A DNA stretch of 64,000 bases, taken from Caenorhabditis elegans (lineage: Eukaryota > Nematoda > Chromadorea > Rhabditida > Rhabditidae). Positions 46,985-59,237 of this stretch are shown here, in pieces. Position 1 is the first letter of the stretch, and every line of letters starts with the position of its first letter. Location: positions 12,028,001 through 12,092,000 of the forward strand of contig NC_003283.11 of assembly GCF_000002985.6 (NCBI RefSeq), written 5' to 3'. A model generated the notes under the pieces. That model was not told where the DNA came from. It did no database searches and was given only the letters and a program-made list of their open reading frames with translations. Position numbers and translations under genes: made by a program.

Positions 46985-49900
46985 TTCTGAAAGTTTCAAA
47001 ATTGTTTGAGAAGGATATGACAGTAAAACTGGAGTGTTATCAAGAGACATGATTGTGAATAAAAACTCGGGGAAAAAATGATAGAATATATTTTTAAGTC
47101 TTCAAGCTCTTGTTTTTCCCCTTTCCAAACATTTTTAGGATATTAATTTTAAAAAATTGTTTTTTTCATCCCCTTGACGTTGACAGTTAGATTGGAAACA
47201 AATAATTAGTCCCTCGCAACAAAAATACGTCAACAGCTTAAACTTATTATGTTTCACAACCGCTTGGAATAGTTGAAACTCATATTAAACTATTATTATT
47301 TGCAACAAACTTTTGTTCCGAAATACTATTGTACTCAGCTTCTCTCTTCAATATCTAACGGTCACCGTCCTGCAAGACGGTAATAAAAAAACGAACTCAG
47401 CCGCGAAAAGCTTAGAAACACAAAACGAAACAGAAACATGTACATAGATGTAAAAGCAAAACTGAAATCCATCAAATGTTAATAAAAGAGAAAAAACCAA
47501 CTGAAACATCCAAGTTCCCGGAAATTGATATCATTGACGTGTGAGTGGTACATCTTTTGAAATTGAAGTAAATATTTCTAGTTTAAATTAATTTGGATTT
47601 GTAGTTATGGCGATTTGCCAAAATGGAATTTTCTCGATTTCAAGTGTTTTTTCAAGATTAAATTTAATATGTAACAAATTTACAAATTATTTTGTGATAA
47701 AAAACCAGATACTAATGTAAAAAATTAAATAAATATTAAATTATCCCGCTACCGGTAAAATGTTTATTTTCCTTATTTCTGTGATGACTATAGTCATTTC
47801 TAAAGTTACGAAATAAAGAGTGGATATGTCAGTTATTCATGCATATTTGAGTGCTTTGAAGGTTAGGAAAGCAACAATTATTGTATTTTCTCTTACTGTT
47901 TAAAACCTCTTTAGGTAAGCTTTTGAAAAAAGATTTTTTAAAAAGTAATGCTTGATTCTGAATGAGTTAAATCTAATAAAACTGCTAAAAACAAGATTCT
48001 ACACAAAAGAGAAACGGAGTCAGAACAAAATGTTAGTTATCGGAATTTAATTCTTCATAAAATTTGGGAAAAGTCATAAGAAGACACTTCGGGAAACATT
48101 CGTGCAAAGAATAAAAGGAGAGTGCATTTTCAATAGTGACGAGGAAGAAACTTTTGATTTTTTAGTGATAAGCGAATGAAAAGGTGTGTCGTGAATTCAT
48201 TTCAACATAAATAAAATCACGAGAAGTTTCTAATAATGAACTAACAAATTATGTGCACCTCTCGAAATGCAAAAAAATATCGGAAAACATTCTCTCTAGT
48301 TCCATCAATACTGAAGTATTTAAATTCAGAAATTTGATTGCATATCAAACATTACATCGCAGCAGAAATAGAAAATATTTCTAAAAGTGTACACTAGGCG
48401 TTATCAATGCACTCAACCTTACCTTTTCACAACAAAGACCCTTTTCATTTCCGTTGTTCTCAATGATAGAAGCATATGAGCAAAAGAGTTAGTAGCTAGG
48501 CGACGGGAGAGATATGAAAAGAGTATGAGAGAGAGCAACTACACAATTAACTAGTTTTCAGTTGTTTCTATGCTCTCAAATAACCAAAACGAACTAGATC
48601 AAGACGACTCATGGAAAAGTGATGTAGTTCTATGATGAACAAACGAAGACTTGCCGGGGAAAACGCGAGCTATGGAAATTCAACGAAAAACAAAAAAAAA
48701 ATCGACTCGGCAGACTCCACGAAGAGAAACCATAGAGATATGTCACATTTTTCAAGTGTAGAAAATTTTATGAAAATAAAATGAATATAAGAATATATAC
48801 AAAAGAAACGAAAAACCTCCGAAACATTTCTTCACAATACACGAAATGTTTGCCGAGTTTACAATGTTCTCCATAGATTGACTAGATTTTCAATCGTTTT
48901 TCATTGATAACTATAGATAATACAAATATCAAAAAAATTCACTTGACTTTTACTCGAATGTTACAGTATGCAATGCTGAGAGGGAGTAAGCTTTATTTGA
49001 AGCGTTTACGTTAAAGTAATAGCATATCAAATTTTATTTTATAAAAAAACCAATGCGATAAATTATGAAGTTCCATATAGTTTTAGAACACTTTATAGTT
49101 TTTAATTAATTCAGACGATGCCCTGATTTTTCTAGGTTCAGATTGGAAAACGTTGCACAATATGGATATAAAACTTTTAATCTTGTTTTAATTTTTACGT
49201 CATTAAAAAGTTTAATCGTTAATAATTCCCAATGAATACTTAATGACCACATTCAATTGGGTAAATCAAATCCAAATCTGAAGTTTGTGAAATACATGCA
49301 TTTTCTATATGAGATGAAAATACGTTGGCGTCAACGATGGACATCGATGTGCCATAAAAGTCTGGAGAGAAAGATTGTCACAAACAAAATGATGAGAAGC
49401 TGTATAAACATACGCATCACCACAATGGAAACATACAGTTTTGTTCAATAATATATGGAAAATGAACTGGCAAATCTCTGACTACTCGAAGGGCAAGCAC
49501 GGGATTATGACGATTCAACCTTTTTTGTGTTATATTTTGTAGTAATTTTTTGATCGAAAATAATAATTGAAAGGAATATGCATTTTTATGAACAATTTTC
49601 TGTCAAGCTCCATTTGAAACTCAATGCAATTCCTGACATAACACCACATTTCAGTTATATTTTATACCTCTAATAGTAAGAGAGTTCATGGTTTGCATTT
49701 TTGTTTCAGTTGTTTCAGAAAAAATCGTATTTCTGAGCAAAAAATCTTAACTTCAAGTGCCATAAAAACGAGTTTGATTTGATCTCTGAAAAACTTCTTG
49801 GGGATTCTGAGTTAAAAGTTCAGAAACTTAAACAATTTAAAAATTATTGAATACAAAAATTATTGAATACAAAAATTATTGAATACAAAAATTATTGAAT

Positions 49901-50154
49901 ACAAAAATTATTGAATACAAAAATTATTGAATACAACAACACACAAATCTAAAAACATTCCAGTCTTCCCATAGTTACCAGTGATTAAAAACCTCGACCC
50001 TACTGGTTTTTTTTAAAGAGGAAGCTCTGATTTGTTGTTTGTTAAAATTTGACAGTTTATTGAGAAACAACGATATTGAAATATTAACTAGTACAAATAA
50101 GAGTGTATAGTCTGAAACCCGAAATATTCGATAAAAAAATAAAAATCCGATTGC
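46985..50154. other. 3.2-kb spacer upstream of the GT14 gene
   Basis: No exon chain on either strand could be supported. It is AT-rich with only short open frames. It should contain the GT14 promoter, because the next gene to the right ends rather than begins here. A 16-bp minisatellite lies at 49841-49936. Weak purine-rich patches occur near 48500-48540 (GAGAGATATGAAAAGAG). Confidence 0.5.
49841..49936. repeat. 16-bp minisatellite, about six copies
   Basis: The unit ATTGAATACAAAAATT repeats head to tail almost perfectly about six times. The near-identity of the copies points to recent expansion. Confidence 0.95.
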
Positions 50155-52209
50155 TCATTTCTTGCTGTTTCCCAGCGTCTTTATAAGTGAATTGCCCTGA
50201 AAATTTAAGATTCAGAAACATTTTTATTTGAAGATACTCACCGAAGATAATCCAAATATTTCCGGAGTAATATTTCCCAATTCAGCTCGTTTTGTCTTTT
50301 CGCCAACCGGCTCGAAAAGATTTTGCCAATAGTGTTTAGCAACAATAGCTTGACCAAGTTTGCCAAGATGAAACACATCATAAGCATAGAGTGCTGAACT
50401 GTAATTGCCAAACTCCTGGAAAATAAGTGCCTTATATTCTTTTCAAAAAGTAGAAGATTTTGTGTACTCACATTTCGGAAAGCATCTGTATATTCCGTAC
50501 CAAATGGTTGAACAACAACTGTGAATTCTCTGTCATCAAACTTTCCTTCGTTTTGAATTTCATACGATGCATTTCTGTACGAATCACAGAGCTCATCTAG
50601 TTGCTTTCTACTCTCAGGAGTTCCGGGTCGGTTTCTGAAAATCCATTAATAAATGCAAGTTACATGCTAAGCAGTACATACCCTGTTCGCAAAATGTAAT
50701 ATGCTTCCTGTAAAAGTTGAGGTGGGAACATTCCAATTATGCTGACAATTGTTCTTGGAAGATTCTTCTTCAAATACAAAAGACCTTCTTCAATAAAAGC
50801 TTTGTATTCTTTAACAGGTATTGGATTTTCGGAACCGAATACAAGATTTCCAACATCATTAGTTCCAATCCATAGAGATACTAATTTCCAGTCTTTTTCA
50901 ATGTTTATCTGAATACCAAACATTTGTACTTTGTGATAAAGAGGAAAGGTACCTCTTTGTTTGCTTTGATTCTGCTAACGAGATCCTTTGCTTGTCTCAA
51001 AATATCATCACTTTTCATTCCACCAACAGCAACATTTAATCCCGTATTATTTCCATAACCTACTCCAGTGCTGCCTCCAAATAATTTGTTTCCAGTCTCC
51101 TCAGCAATAACGCGGAAAATGTCTGAAAATTTTTATTGAAAAAAAAATCGAAAATGGTGTTTTACTGTAAATTGATAAGTGTCCATCTATTTCTTCATCG
51201 ATTCCAGTAAAAAATGAGTTTCCTGGATTAGGACCATTGATTCTCTCAATGAAATGACTAGCACAATACCCGATCTGAAACTTATTTGAAAAAGGATGTA
51301 AAGTGTTTTAAACTTACAGTTAACGAATCTCCCATTGCACCAATTACCCGAATATGATGAGGTTTTACTGAATTAACATCATCCGGATAAGTTTCACGTG
51401 GATCAATTGATTTCAAATAATTATCCAATGCCAATTTCGCGTCGGGTTTTGCCACGGCCAGAGTTTGAGCTTCTAAAGTTAGGATATTAAACATTTAAAA
51501 AGTTGAAGAGAAAAATAGACAAACTGAGTTTCATTTCTGGAGTAGTGAAGTTCGAATTTTCTTTTTCCTTTTCTGCGTTTTGAAAATCGATGCCATCTGA
51601 AAAAAGGTAAATCAGTTGTTGTGATTCAAAATTTACCACTTGTTTGTATTTCTTCAACAGTTGTATCTTCATATTTCGAGCTCTTCAAGTCATTGTATGT
51701 TCCGGAGTTTTCTGAATAGACTTAATGATTAAAATGGTTTTCGTGAATCAACTGGTTATCTGAAGTTAGAAACATGTTTTATGAAGTTCAATTTTAATTT
51801 CTCTAATGTGCAACAATTTCTCTGAATGTCTGTAACTCTACTTCAAATGTGTTTCTCTTCTCTTCTTCTTTTCTGTCTGCGTCACTCACCCTCATTGCCA
51901 CGAAACAATACAAACAATAAGGTAAAAACGAACAGTAATCCAAGAATATATACAAGAATATGTCGAAATGGCGGGCGGAAAATACTAGAAACTGATGAAA
52001 ATGTTGGAGGTGAATAATAATCCTTGTATTCCTGAAAATATTTATTTTTTTCATCTCAAATAAATATTATTTCTCACTTGTTCGTAGAAATTGTCTATAT
52101 CAGTGGGAATCCTGTGATATGGAGCGTTTCTTTTTAACTGAAAAAACACAAAGTAATAAATTAGCTAATTGAATCAAAAACTCACGAAAGCTTGCAAATT
52201 CGGATTCAT
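50155..52209 (-). CDS. membrane-anchored GDSL lipase / phospholipase B-like, copy 1
   Basis: Twelve exons in transcription order: 52209-52186, 52137-52078, 52031-51890, 51711-51637, 51596-51525, 51472-51318, 51274-51166, 51122-50953, 50908-50682, 50634-50472, 50415-50242 and 50196-50155; 470 residues. A single anchor (HILVYILGLLFVFTLLFVLF, about residues 50-70) makes it type II, with the enzyme outside or in the lumen. SGNH blocks: IGAMGDSLT (block I, nucleophile Ser), NVAVGGMKSDDI (block II Gly), WIGTNDVGNL (block III Asn) and YAYDVFHLGKLG (block V catalytic Asp and His). The layout matches phospholipase B1-type GDSL hydrolases, which release fatty acids from phospholipids. It pairs with a tandem paralogue at 53278-55460 but carries an extra 75-bp exon (51637-51711) in the stalk. 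Confidence 0.88.
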
Positions 52210-53277
52210 AGTTTTTATAAAAAAGGTAAGAGCGCTCTCGTTGTCTAACATGCGTATTTTGGAAATAATATAGAAGGTAGAGAGGGAGAGGGAGTGGGGA
52301 GTCAAAAAGTATTCGCAGATGTATTAAATATTTTGAAAAAAGAACGCGATATGTTTAATGAAAACTTCATCAATATTCGATTGTTATCTAAATTTCATTT
52401 CGGATCTACTACAACTTTGCATTGTTTCGTACGAAATTTGCATTTTTTGTTTGAAATAATAGTTTTTGTGATACCATAACCGAGAAAAATTTAAAAACTT
52501 ACACTGTTCATTATCGATTCTCTTAGAAGTAAATAAATTAAAAAAGCTTATGAGTATCTACTGATCTTTAAAATATTCCTGCCAATTTGGATTTAGTCTC
52601 TAGATCTAGAGTCCGGACATTTGACGTCACAAAAATTCTGCAAAGAATTTTCTTTACAAAATTCTTGTCAAATTTTCAAATCCACGTATTACCACAATTT
52701 TTAATGATAAAAAGAAATTTGGACACGCTAATTTCTCGCGAGTATAAATGTAAAATAACTTGACATTTTTTCGAAAACTACGTAATTTTCACATTGTAAT
52801 TGACAAGAATTCACAGTGCGAAAAATTAAACAGACGGTATTAGTCTTTAAAATTTGGATCATGAAAATAACACAAAATTTGATTAAATCATCCTAGTCAA
52901 ATATTGCATAGCAGCTATTTCACGATGTTGGTTAATTGACTCATGAAGAACAAGCAAACAATTGTAATATTTTTAAAATAAAAATTGAACTATATTTCGC
53001 ACATTGTAAACCAACTGTATCAAATGTCTCAAAAATGCCGAAAGTTTGAAAGTTGGTAGTTCATACTTTAGGAATGTTAAACACTTTCAAATAATTAACT
53101 TTATCACAAATCAATTTGACGATATTATCTTGAATTTTCAATATTCCTTTATTTTGTGACGTCGTGATTTCATAAACTTTCCGACTCCTTCATGACGTAA
53201 AATATAATGTTTTATTGTGTTGCGGAAATGAAGGTTAAAAAAACCCGAAATTCAAAATAAGTAAATCTGAAATACAA
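52210..53277. other. spacer between the two GDSL lipase genes
   Basis: 1.07 kb of AT-rich sequence, holding the upstream region of copy 1 and the 3' flank of copy 2. I see no leftover exon of a third copy and no repeat. Confidence 0.5.
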
Positions 53278-55460
53278 TCACATCTTGCTATTTCCGACTG
53301 TTTTGATAAGACAGTTCTTCTGAAAAAAATAAAATGAACAAAAACGAGTCTGAAATAAATTTTATAAACCTCATTTAGTTCGTATATTTTTGGTTTCGTA
53401 TCTCCTAAATCTGCTCGTTTTGTCTTTTCTCCAACTGGTTCAAATAGATTCAGCCAGTAGTGTTTCGCGAGTACAGCATGTCCAAATTTGCTCAAATGAA
53501 ATAGATCTGAAGCATAAAATGTCGGGTTGTACTTTCCATGCTCCTGTAAATATTAAAATTATTAAAGAAATTATTTCTATTGTTAACAGAGATGCTTATT
53601 TTTTTGGGATATATTTTTTTTGTTTCTTGGGAAATTTTTACAAGGAATTTTCAAAAAATGCCCAGTTTTCAAGCATACTGAAGTGAGAAATATTCTCAAA
53701 TATATTTAGAAAGCTGTTTGAAATTGTCAATGCGACTTAAAAATGACTGTTTCCTGCTTCTAATGAACTCAATGACTGTTGTTACACACATTTTAATAAT
53801 TGAGAAATATACCAAATTAAAAATTAATGTTCTCAATCCTCTATTTGAAAAAAGGTCTTACATCTCGATAAGAATCCGTGTATTCTGTTGCAAATGGTTG
53901 CACGACTACAGTAAAATCATTGGAATTAAAATGTTCGTTATTTTGAAAATCGTAAGATACATTTCTGTACCCATCAGACAAATCATCCAATTTTTTCTGG
54001 TTTTCGACGGTTCTTGCTCGTTTTCTGTAAAAAAGTTGTTATCTGGTTAAAACAGATTTTCATAGAAAATAATTTGCAATAAAAACAAAAAAAGCTACCT
54101 AGAAAAACACTAACCCATTTTTCAAAATTGACTGTGCTTCCTGAAGAAGTTGAGCTGGAAACATACCAACTATACTGACAATAGTTCTTGGAAGATTCTC
54201 TTTCAAATACAAAAGTCCTTTTTCAATATGTGATTTGTACTCATCAACTGGAATTGGATCTTCTAGACGGTAACCAAGTGTCCCGACATCATTTGTTCCT
54301 ATCCAGAGTGACACAAGTTTCCAGTCATTTTCAATGTTAATCTTAATATTTTGAATTTAAGTTTAATCTTATAAGCTATATAATTAGGAAACCTCTTTGT
54401 TAGCTTTAATTCTGCTAACGAGTTCCTTTGCTTGTCTTAAAATATCATCACTTTTCATTCCACCAATCGCAACATTCAATCCTGTATTCTCTCCGTAATC
54501 GATTCCAGTACTTCCACCAAACAGTTTATTTCCAGTTTTCTCCGCAATTATACGAAAAATGTCTGGAATAATATTTCAAAAAGATTTAATTTAAATTAAG
54601 TTCATACTATAAACAGTCAAATGCCTATCGACTTCAAAATCCATTCCAGTAAAAAACGCGTTTCCAGGGTAACGTTGTCTCTGCCCAACAATATTTTCTG
54701 CGCGAGACCCAATCTTAAACAAGTAGATTTAATTCAAATATTTTTTGAAATGGACTACATTTTTTATATAAATAAAATAACTAACTGTCAAAGAATCTCC
54801 CATTGCTCCAATAACTCGAATATGATGCGGCTTAATCATATTCACATCATCCGGGTAAATTTCATGTGGATCGATAGAATTCAAATATTTCTCCAAAGCC
54901 ATTTTTACTTCTGATTTGGCAACTGCTAGTGTTTGTGCTTCTGAATAAATAATTAATTCAATTTTTTAAAAGTTGGCTTAAAACAGACTAACCAAGATTC
55001 ATTGCCTTAGAAGTATAATTTTTTACCATATTGGTGTAGTTTTCGAGATTTTCTGAAATAAAAATAAATGAACACAAGGAAACGGAGAGCAGTTTTTGCA
55101 TTGTCTATCTCTCCATGTCAAGAATACTCTCTCAATTGTGTTGCAATGTCTGCGTCACTTACCTCTATTGCCACGAAACAGTAAGAAAAAAAGGATAGAG
55201 ACAATGGTAACCACAAAAATAAATAATGTTACATTTCGATACCGTCTACTACATTTGTTCGTAATTGACGAAACAGTTCGAGATGTGCTATGATCTTTGT
55301 AATCCTGTAAATTTATTTGATTTTTAATAGTTTTCAATTTCTTACCTGTTTATCGACATTTTCCATATCACTTGGAACTCGACGATACCGGGAATTTTTA
55401 TTCCACTGCAAAGAAACATATAAAGATTAAAAAATTTCTCAAACTTACAAAAGCCTGCAT
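53278..55460 (-). CDS. membrane-anchored GDSL lipase / phospholipase B-like, copy 2
   Basis: Eleven exons in transcription order: 55460-55449, 55405-55346, 55304-55163, 55052-54993, 54940-54786, 54713-54608, 54562-54393, 54341-54115, 54024-53862, 53543-53370 and 53319-53278; 436 residues. Intron positions and phases equal those of copy 1, so the two arose by tandem duplication. Anchor: YRNVTLFIFVVTIVSILFFL. Catalytic blocks IGAMGDSLT, WIGTNDVGTL and YASDLFHLSKFG are intact. It lacks the extra stalk exon of copy 1, and its first coding exon is only four codons (MQAF). Both copies end with a GNSK-type basic tail. Confidence 0.88.
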
Positions 55461-56425
55461 TTTTTAGATTTCTTTTGAGATGCTTTGGGATGCCCGTAGA
55501 ATGTGAGAGTGGGGAGATAGAAGTCAAACAATTTCCAACGACTTGCACGCGTTTGTTGCACGCGAAAATTTCAAGCATTTATACATAGGTGGAGTAGGAC
55601 TGCTGGGAATATTGTCTGAATATATTTATCCAGAACTACCGAATATTACATGTACAATCTTAAAAATTTGATTTCGGAAAACATTCAGTCAAATTGCCAA
55701 ATTTACGAAAATTGGGGCTTTTTGGTAAATTATAGTAGGACATTGCGGCATTCGGATCTTTCAACGAACAACTTTTGCCGTAAAAATAAAAATAAAAAGT
55801 TAGTTGGGTAATTCATTTTTCTCATCGACTTCCAAAGTTATGAGCGGATGAAAACTGAATAATTGGAGCTTTTCGACTGAAAATTATTAAAAAACATTAA
55901 GTTTTTAGAAGTTTTACTACAAACATGCATACATTTGTGTGCCTATAGAGAAATAAAATAATCCCCCAGAACTATCATGACAATTAAAATTCAAATAATT
56001 GTTTTTATCTATAATTTCAATGAGTCTCTGAAAGAAGCTCTCAAAAATGTAGAATGCCGAAACATCGTCAACTAATATTTTAATTGATATTAGAATGTTT
56101 TGGAAGTTTTCTGATCGATGTGAACACTATAATCAACTTTCACAGGAACACAACTTTCAAAATTGTTTGTGTTGTGGTATCCACAGTATCTCCAATACCA
56201 CCTGCGTCTCCACTTTCATTCAGTCTTCCCAAAAGATGCAGTTCATAGATTTCCAAGTGTTCGACAATATGCTGTAGTGTAGAAAAATATCGATTAAATA
56301 TCGAAAATATCGATGTGATCTTTGTCCATTTGTGCAATCTGTAACCATTCAATCTTATCACTTTCCGTCTTTTTATGCATTGAACTGTCTCTCATTTTCT
56401 ATTAAATTGTCGGGTTAATTTTACT
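55461..56425. promoter_or_regulatory. divergent spacer between GDSL copy 2 and the SLC25 gene
   Basis: 965 bp between two oppositely read starts, so it should hold both promoters. It is AT-rich with no supportable exon. A GAGTGGGGAGATAGAAG purine patch near 55508 resembles one upstream of copy 1 (GAGAGGGAGAGGGAGTGGGG near 52280). These shared patches could be duplicated promoter elements. Confidence 0.4.
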
Positions 56426-58300
56426 ATGTACGCCGATTTCATTGCAGGATGGGCCGCAGGTTTGTTTATTTTTTGTTGAGAAATTCTGTACCATCCAAAT
56501 GGGAAGTTTCAAAAATTCGAACTGATTACCACATTATAAATTTAAAATTTTCTAGAACAATTATATTTTCTACTTTCAATAACGGCCAAAGTTATAGCTT
56601 CATATAAAAATAAAGTTTTTGAACGATTAAGATTTTTATATGACTTAAAAATTTCAATTTTAAAAAAGCATTTAAATATAAATGCACGATATCTTTTTAC
56701 TGTGATTCCAGGTGGAGCTGGTCTCCTAGTTGGACATCCTTTGGATACTGTTAAAGCTCGCTTGCAGACAATGAATATTTATAAAGGAATTGTAGATTGT
56801 ATGGTAAAAACTATGAAACAAGAATCTGTAAGTTAACATATTCAATTTGATTTGTACCATTTACAACTTGACAGGTCTATGGTCTCTACAAGGGAATGTT
56901 TGTACCTTTTATTTCAACTGGTGCTCTACATTCTTTACTTTTTGCTGGTTATGGAGCAGGTCTCAAGTTTTTAAATCCTGGTGATTCAAATGTTATGGCT
57001 CGTAAGGATTTACCAATGTCAGATGTAAGTTTCAAAAAAGTTTACTTTAATATTTTATTAGTTTCATACAGATTTTGATAGCATCTATTTGTGGAACTCT
57101 AGTACAAGTCGGACCAGTTATTCCTGTGGAATTGTTAAAGACCAAGCTTCAGGTGAGATTTTTATAGAATACAACTTTATAAAAATGTTTTAAAAAATTT
57201 AGGTTCAAAGAGAAAACATTGGTCATTTCTCAAAACACTCAAGAAATCTCTACGCTGGTCCATTAGAGTGTGCTCGGGAGACTGTTCGTGCTGAAGGAGT
57301 GCGTGGATTATTCAAAGGAGGAAGTGTTGTTTTTTGCCGAGATAATATTGGATACCTCTTCTACATTCCAGTATATGAAGGACTTAGCCGTTACTTTAGA
57401 AGCCATAATTTAGAGAATACATGGACGCAGGTAATAAATAGATTCTGTAACCGATAATAAAGTTGAAATTATTTCAGCTTTTTGCTGGAGGTTGTGCTGG
57501 AGTCAGTGGATGGATTTCTGTGTGCCCGTTGGAAGTTGTGAAAAACCGGATTCAAGCTGATAAAAGCCATAAAACATTGTAAGTTTGATATTGCTGCTTC
57601 TTGGAAAATATAACGATTTCAATTTCAAATTTCAATTTTAAACGTCGAAACTTATCTACCGTAGTAAAAAATTAATATTTAAATAGCTTTGAAAAATGCG
57701 GCTGGACTAATGTAGACTACCAGATACTGTTTAAAACTTAAGATTAATGAGCTTCCCTAAAAATATATAATTTCGCCCAAAAATTCAAAAATTGACAAAT
57801 TAAATTCCATTTAAAAAATATTTGAAGTTAAATTTTTAAAGTTTTCCTGGAAATTTGAATATTTAATGTAGGCCGTCCAAACCAATTAAGTCTACAATAT
57901 TATTAATTTTTGTCCTCTAACTCCATCACATGTTCGGAAAGATTCAAATTTTGTACGGAAACTATATACATTTAATCATTTAAATCTGCGTACAAACAAT
58001 GCAAATATTTTCTTTATCAAAAAATGTATTGGAAACAAAATATTAATTATCATTGTACAACAATGATACTTATTGTTATCATTTACACACCCCTTTTGCA
58101 CGTGGTTTTTATGAGTGCATATATTTAAACTCATTAACTTGTAATTTTACAGATCCCCAAAAGAAATGACTCTAAAAATCTATCGAGAAGACGGTCTCCG
58201 AGCATTTTATCGTGGTGGATGGGCGATTTCACTCCGTGGATTTGTTGTAAATGCCGTCATTTTTGTGGTTTATGAGAATACCTATTCGTTTTTTGATTGA
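56426..58300 (+). CDS. mitochondrial carrier (SLC25A45/47/48-like)
   Basis: Seven exons: 56426-56459, 56712-56827, 56875-57024, 57072-57152, 57203-57430, 57478-57578 and 58153-58300; 285 residues, the normal carrier length. Three repeats with the signature at the end of odd helices: [25 protein letters not shown] and [12 protein letters not shown]. Glycine-rich partners such as [11 protein letters not shown] and [11 protein letters not shown] are present. Carriers with this spacing sit in the inner mitochondrial membrane. The closest group by eye is the carnitine/amino-acid-type branch including SLC25A45, A47 and A48; the substrate is not determined. The start [15 protein letters not shown] already lies in helix 1, typical of a short-tailed carrier. 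The last intron is 574 bp. Confidence 0.9.
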
Positions 58301-59237
58301 TCCATTTTCCCACGAACTCAAAATTGCCTTTTTGTTTGTATAAACTCAGTTGGAGATCACAAATGCATCTTTTTTCTCACAGACAATCTTATCTCTATTT
58401 TATCTCTTTACCACTATCTTATCATACAGGTGGTCCATGAATAACTCTTGATACTAGTACTGTGTAATTTTAATGTAAAATTGGTTGAGATGACCTAAAA
58501 ACTTTAACAAACCGGACATCTCATCGATCTTCCTATCCGTTTTTCAAGGCAAAGATGCCGTTCAAACCATCATTTTTTTACACTTGCTTGGGTTGGCAGG
58601 GTCATTTTATGACCGACAACTGCTAGAGTTATCCACCTTTCTCGAGTTGTTCGTTGGCTGTTTTTGATATTTTTGAGGAGTTGTCACCACGAGATTTTTA
58701 TTTAACTTTGAGAATTCTGAAATTTTTGAATTAAAAATCCCCGCATAGCACATCGATTTTGAAGATATTATTATTATTATTATTATTGTTGAGGGGGATA
58801 TCGGATTACTGTGGTGAAACGGCAGAGAAAAGGCAAGAAAAACTAGAAAAAAATATATACAAATTTGTTCAAGCTTCATCAATTTGATGAATTTTTTTTT
58901 TCAATAACAATAATACAATTTTCTTTCAAAGGACCTTACTTATTCACTTTCATCAGATCCATTTTACAGTTTTCGATTTTATTATTTTACCCATTACATT
59001 TGAAGCCTTCTATTTCTATCTCAAGGATCTCGTAATTATTTGTGGAATTTACAAGTTTATAGTTTAGAGAAGCACTTATCCATTATTCAAACAACCCGTG
59101 GAATCAAAAGTTGATCAAAATTCAAACCTACATGCCTGTTTAACAATTACAAATTGTTTGTCTCTCGGCTTTTTTATATTTGTTTATTCGTGTCTATCAA
59201 TATACCATCGAATTGATACCATTCATTTTCCAGACTC
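58301..59237. other. spacer between the SLC25 gene and gana-1
   Basis: 937 bp, holding the carrier 3' UTR and the gana-1 promoter. An ATT trinucleotide microsatellite lies at 58766-58788. A TTTTCCAG acceptor sits four bases before the gana-1 start. No other gene is supported. Confidence 0.5.

Noticed and set aside
49841-49936. CRISPR-like array
   Set aside because: The units are contiguous with no spacers and the genome is eukaryotic. It is a minisatellite.
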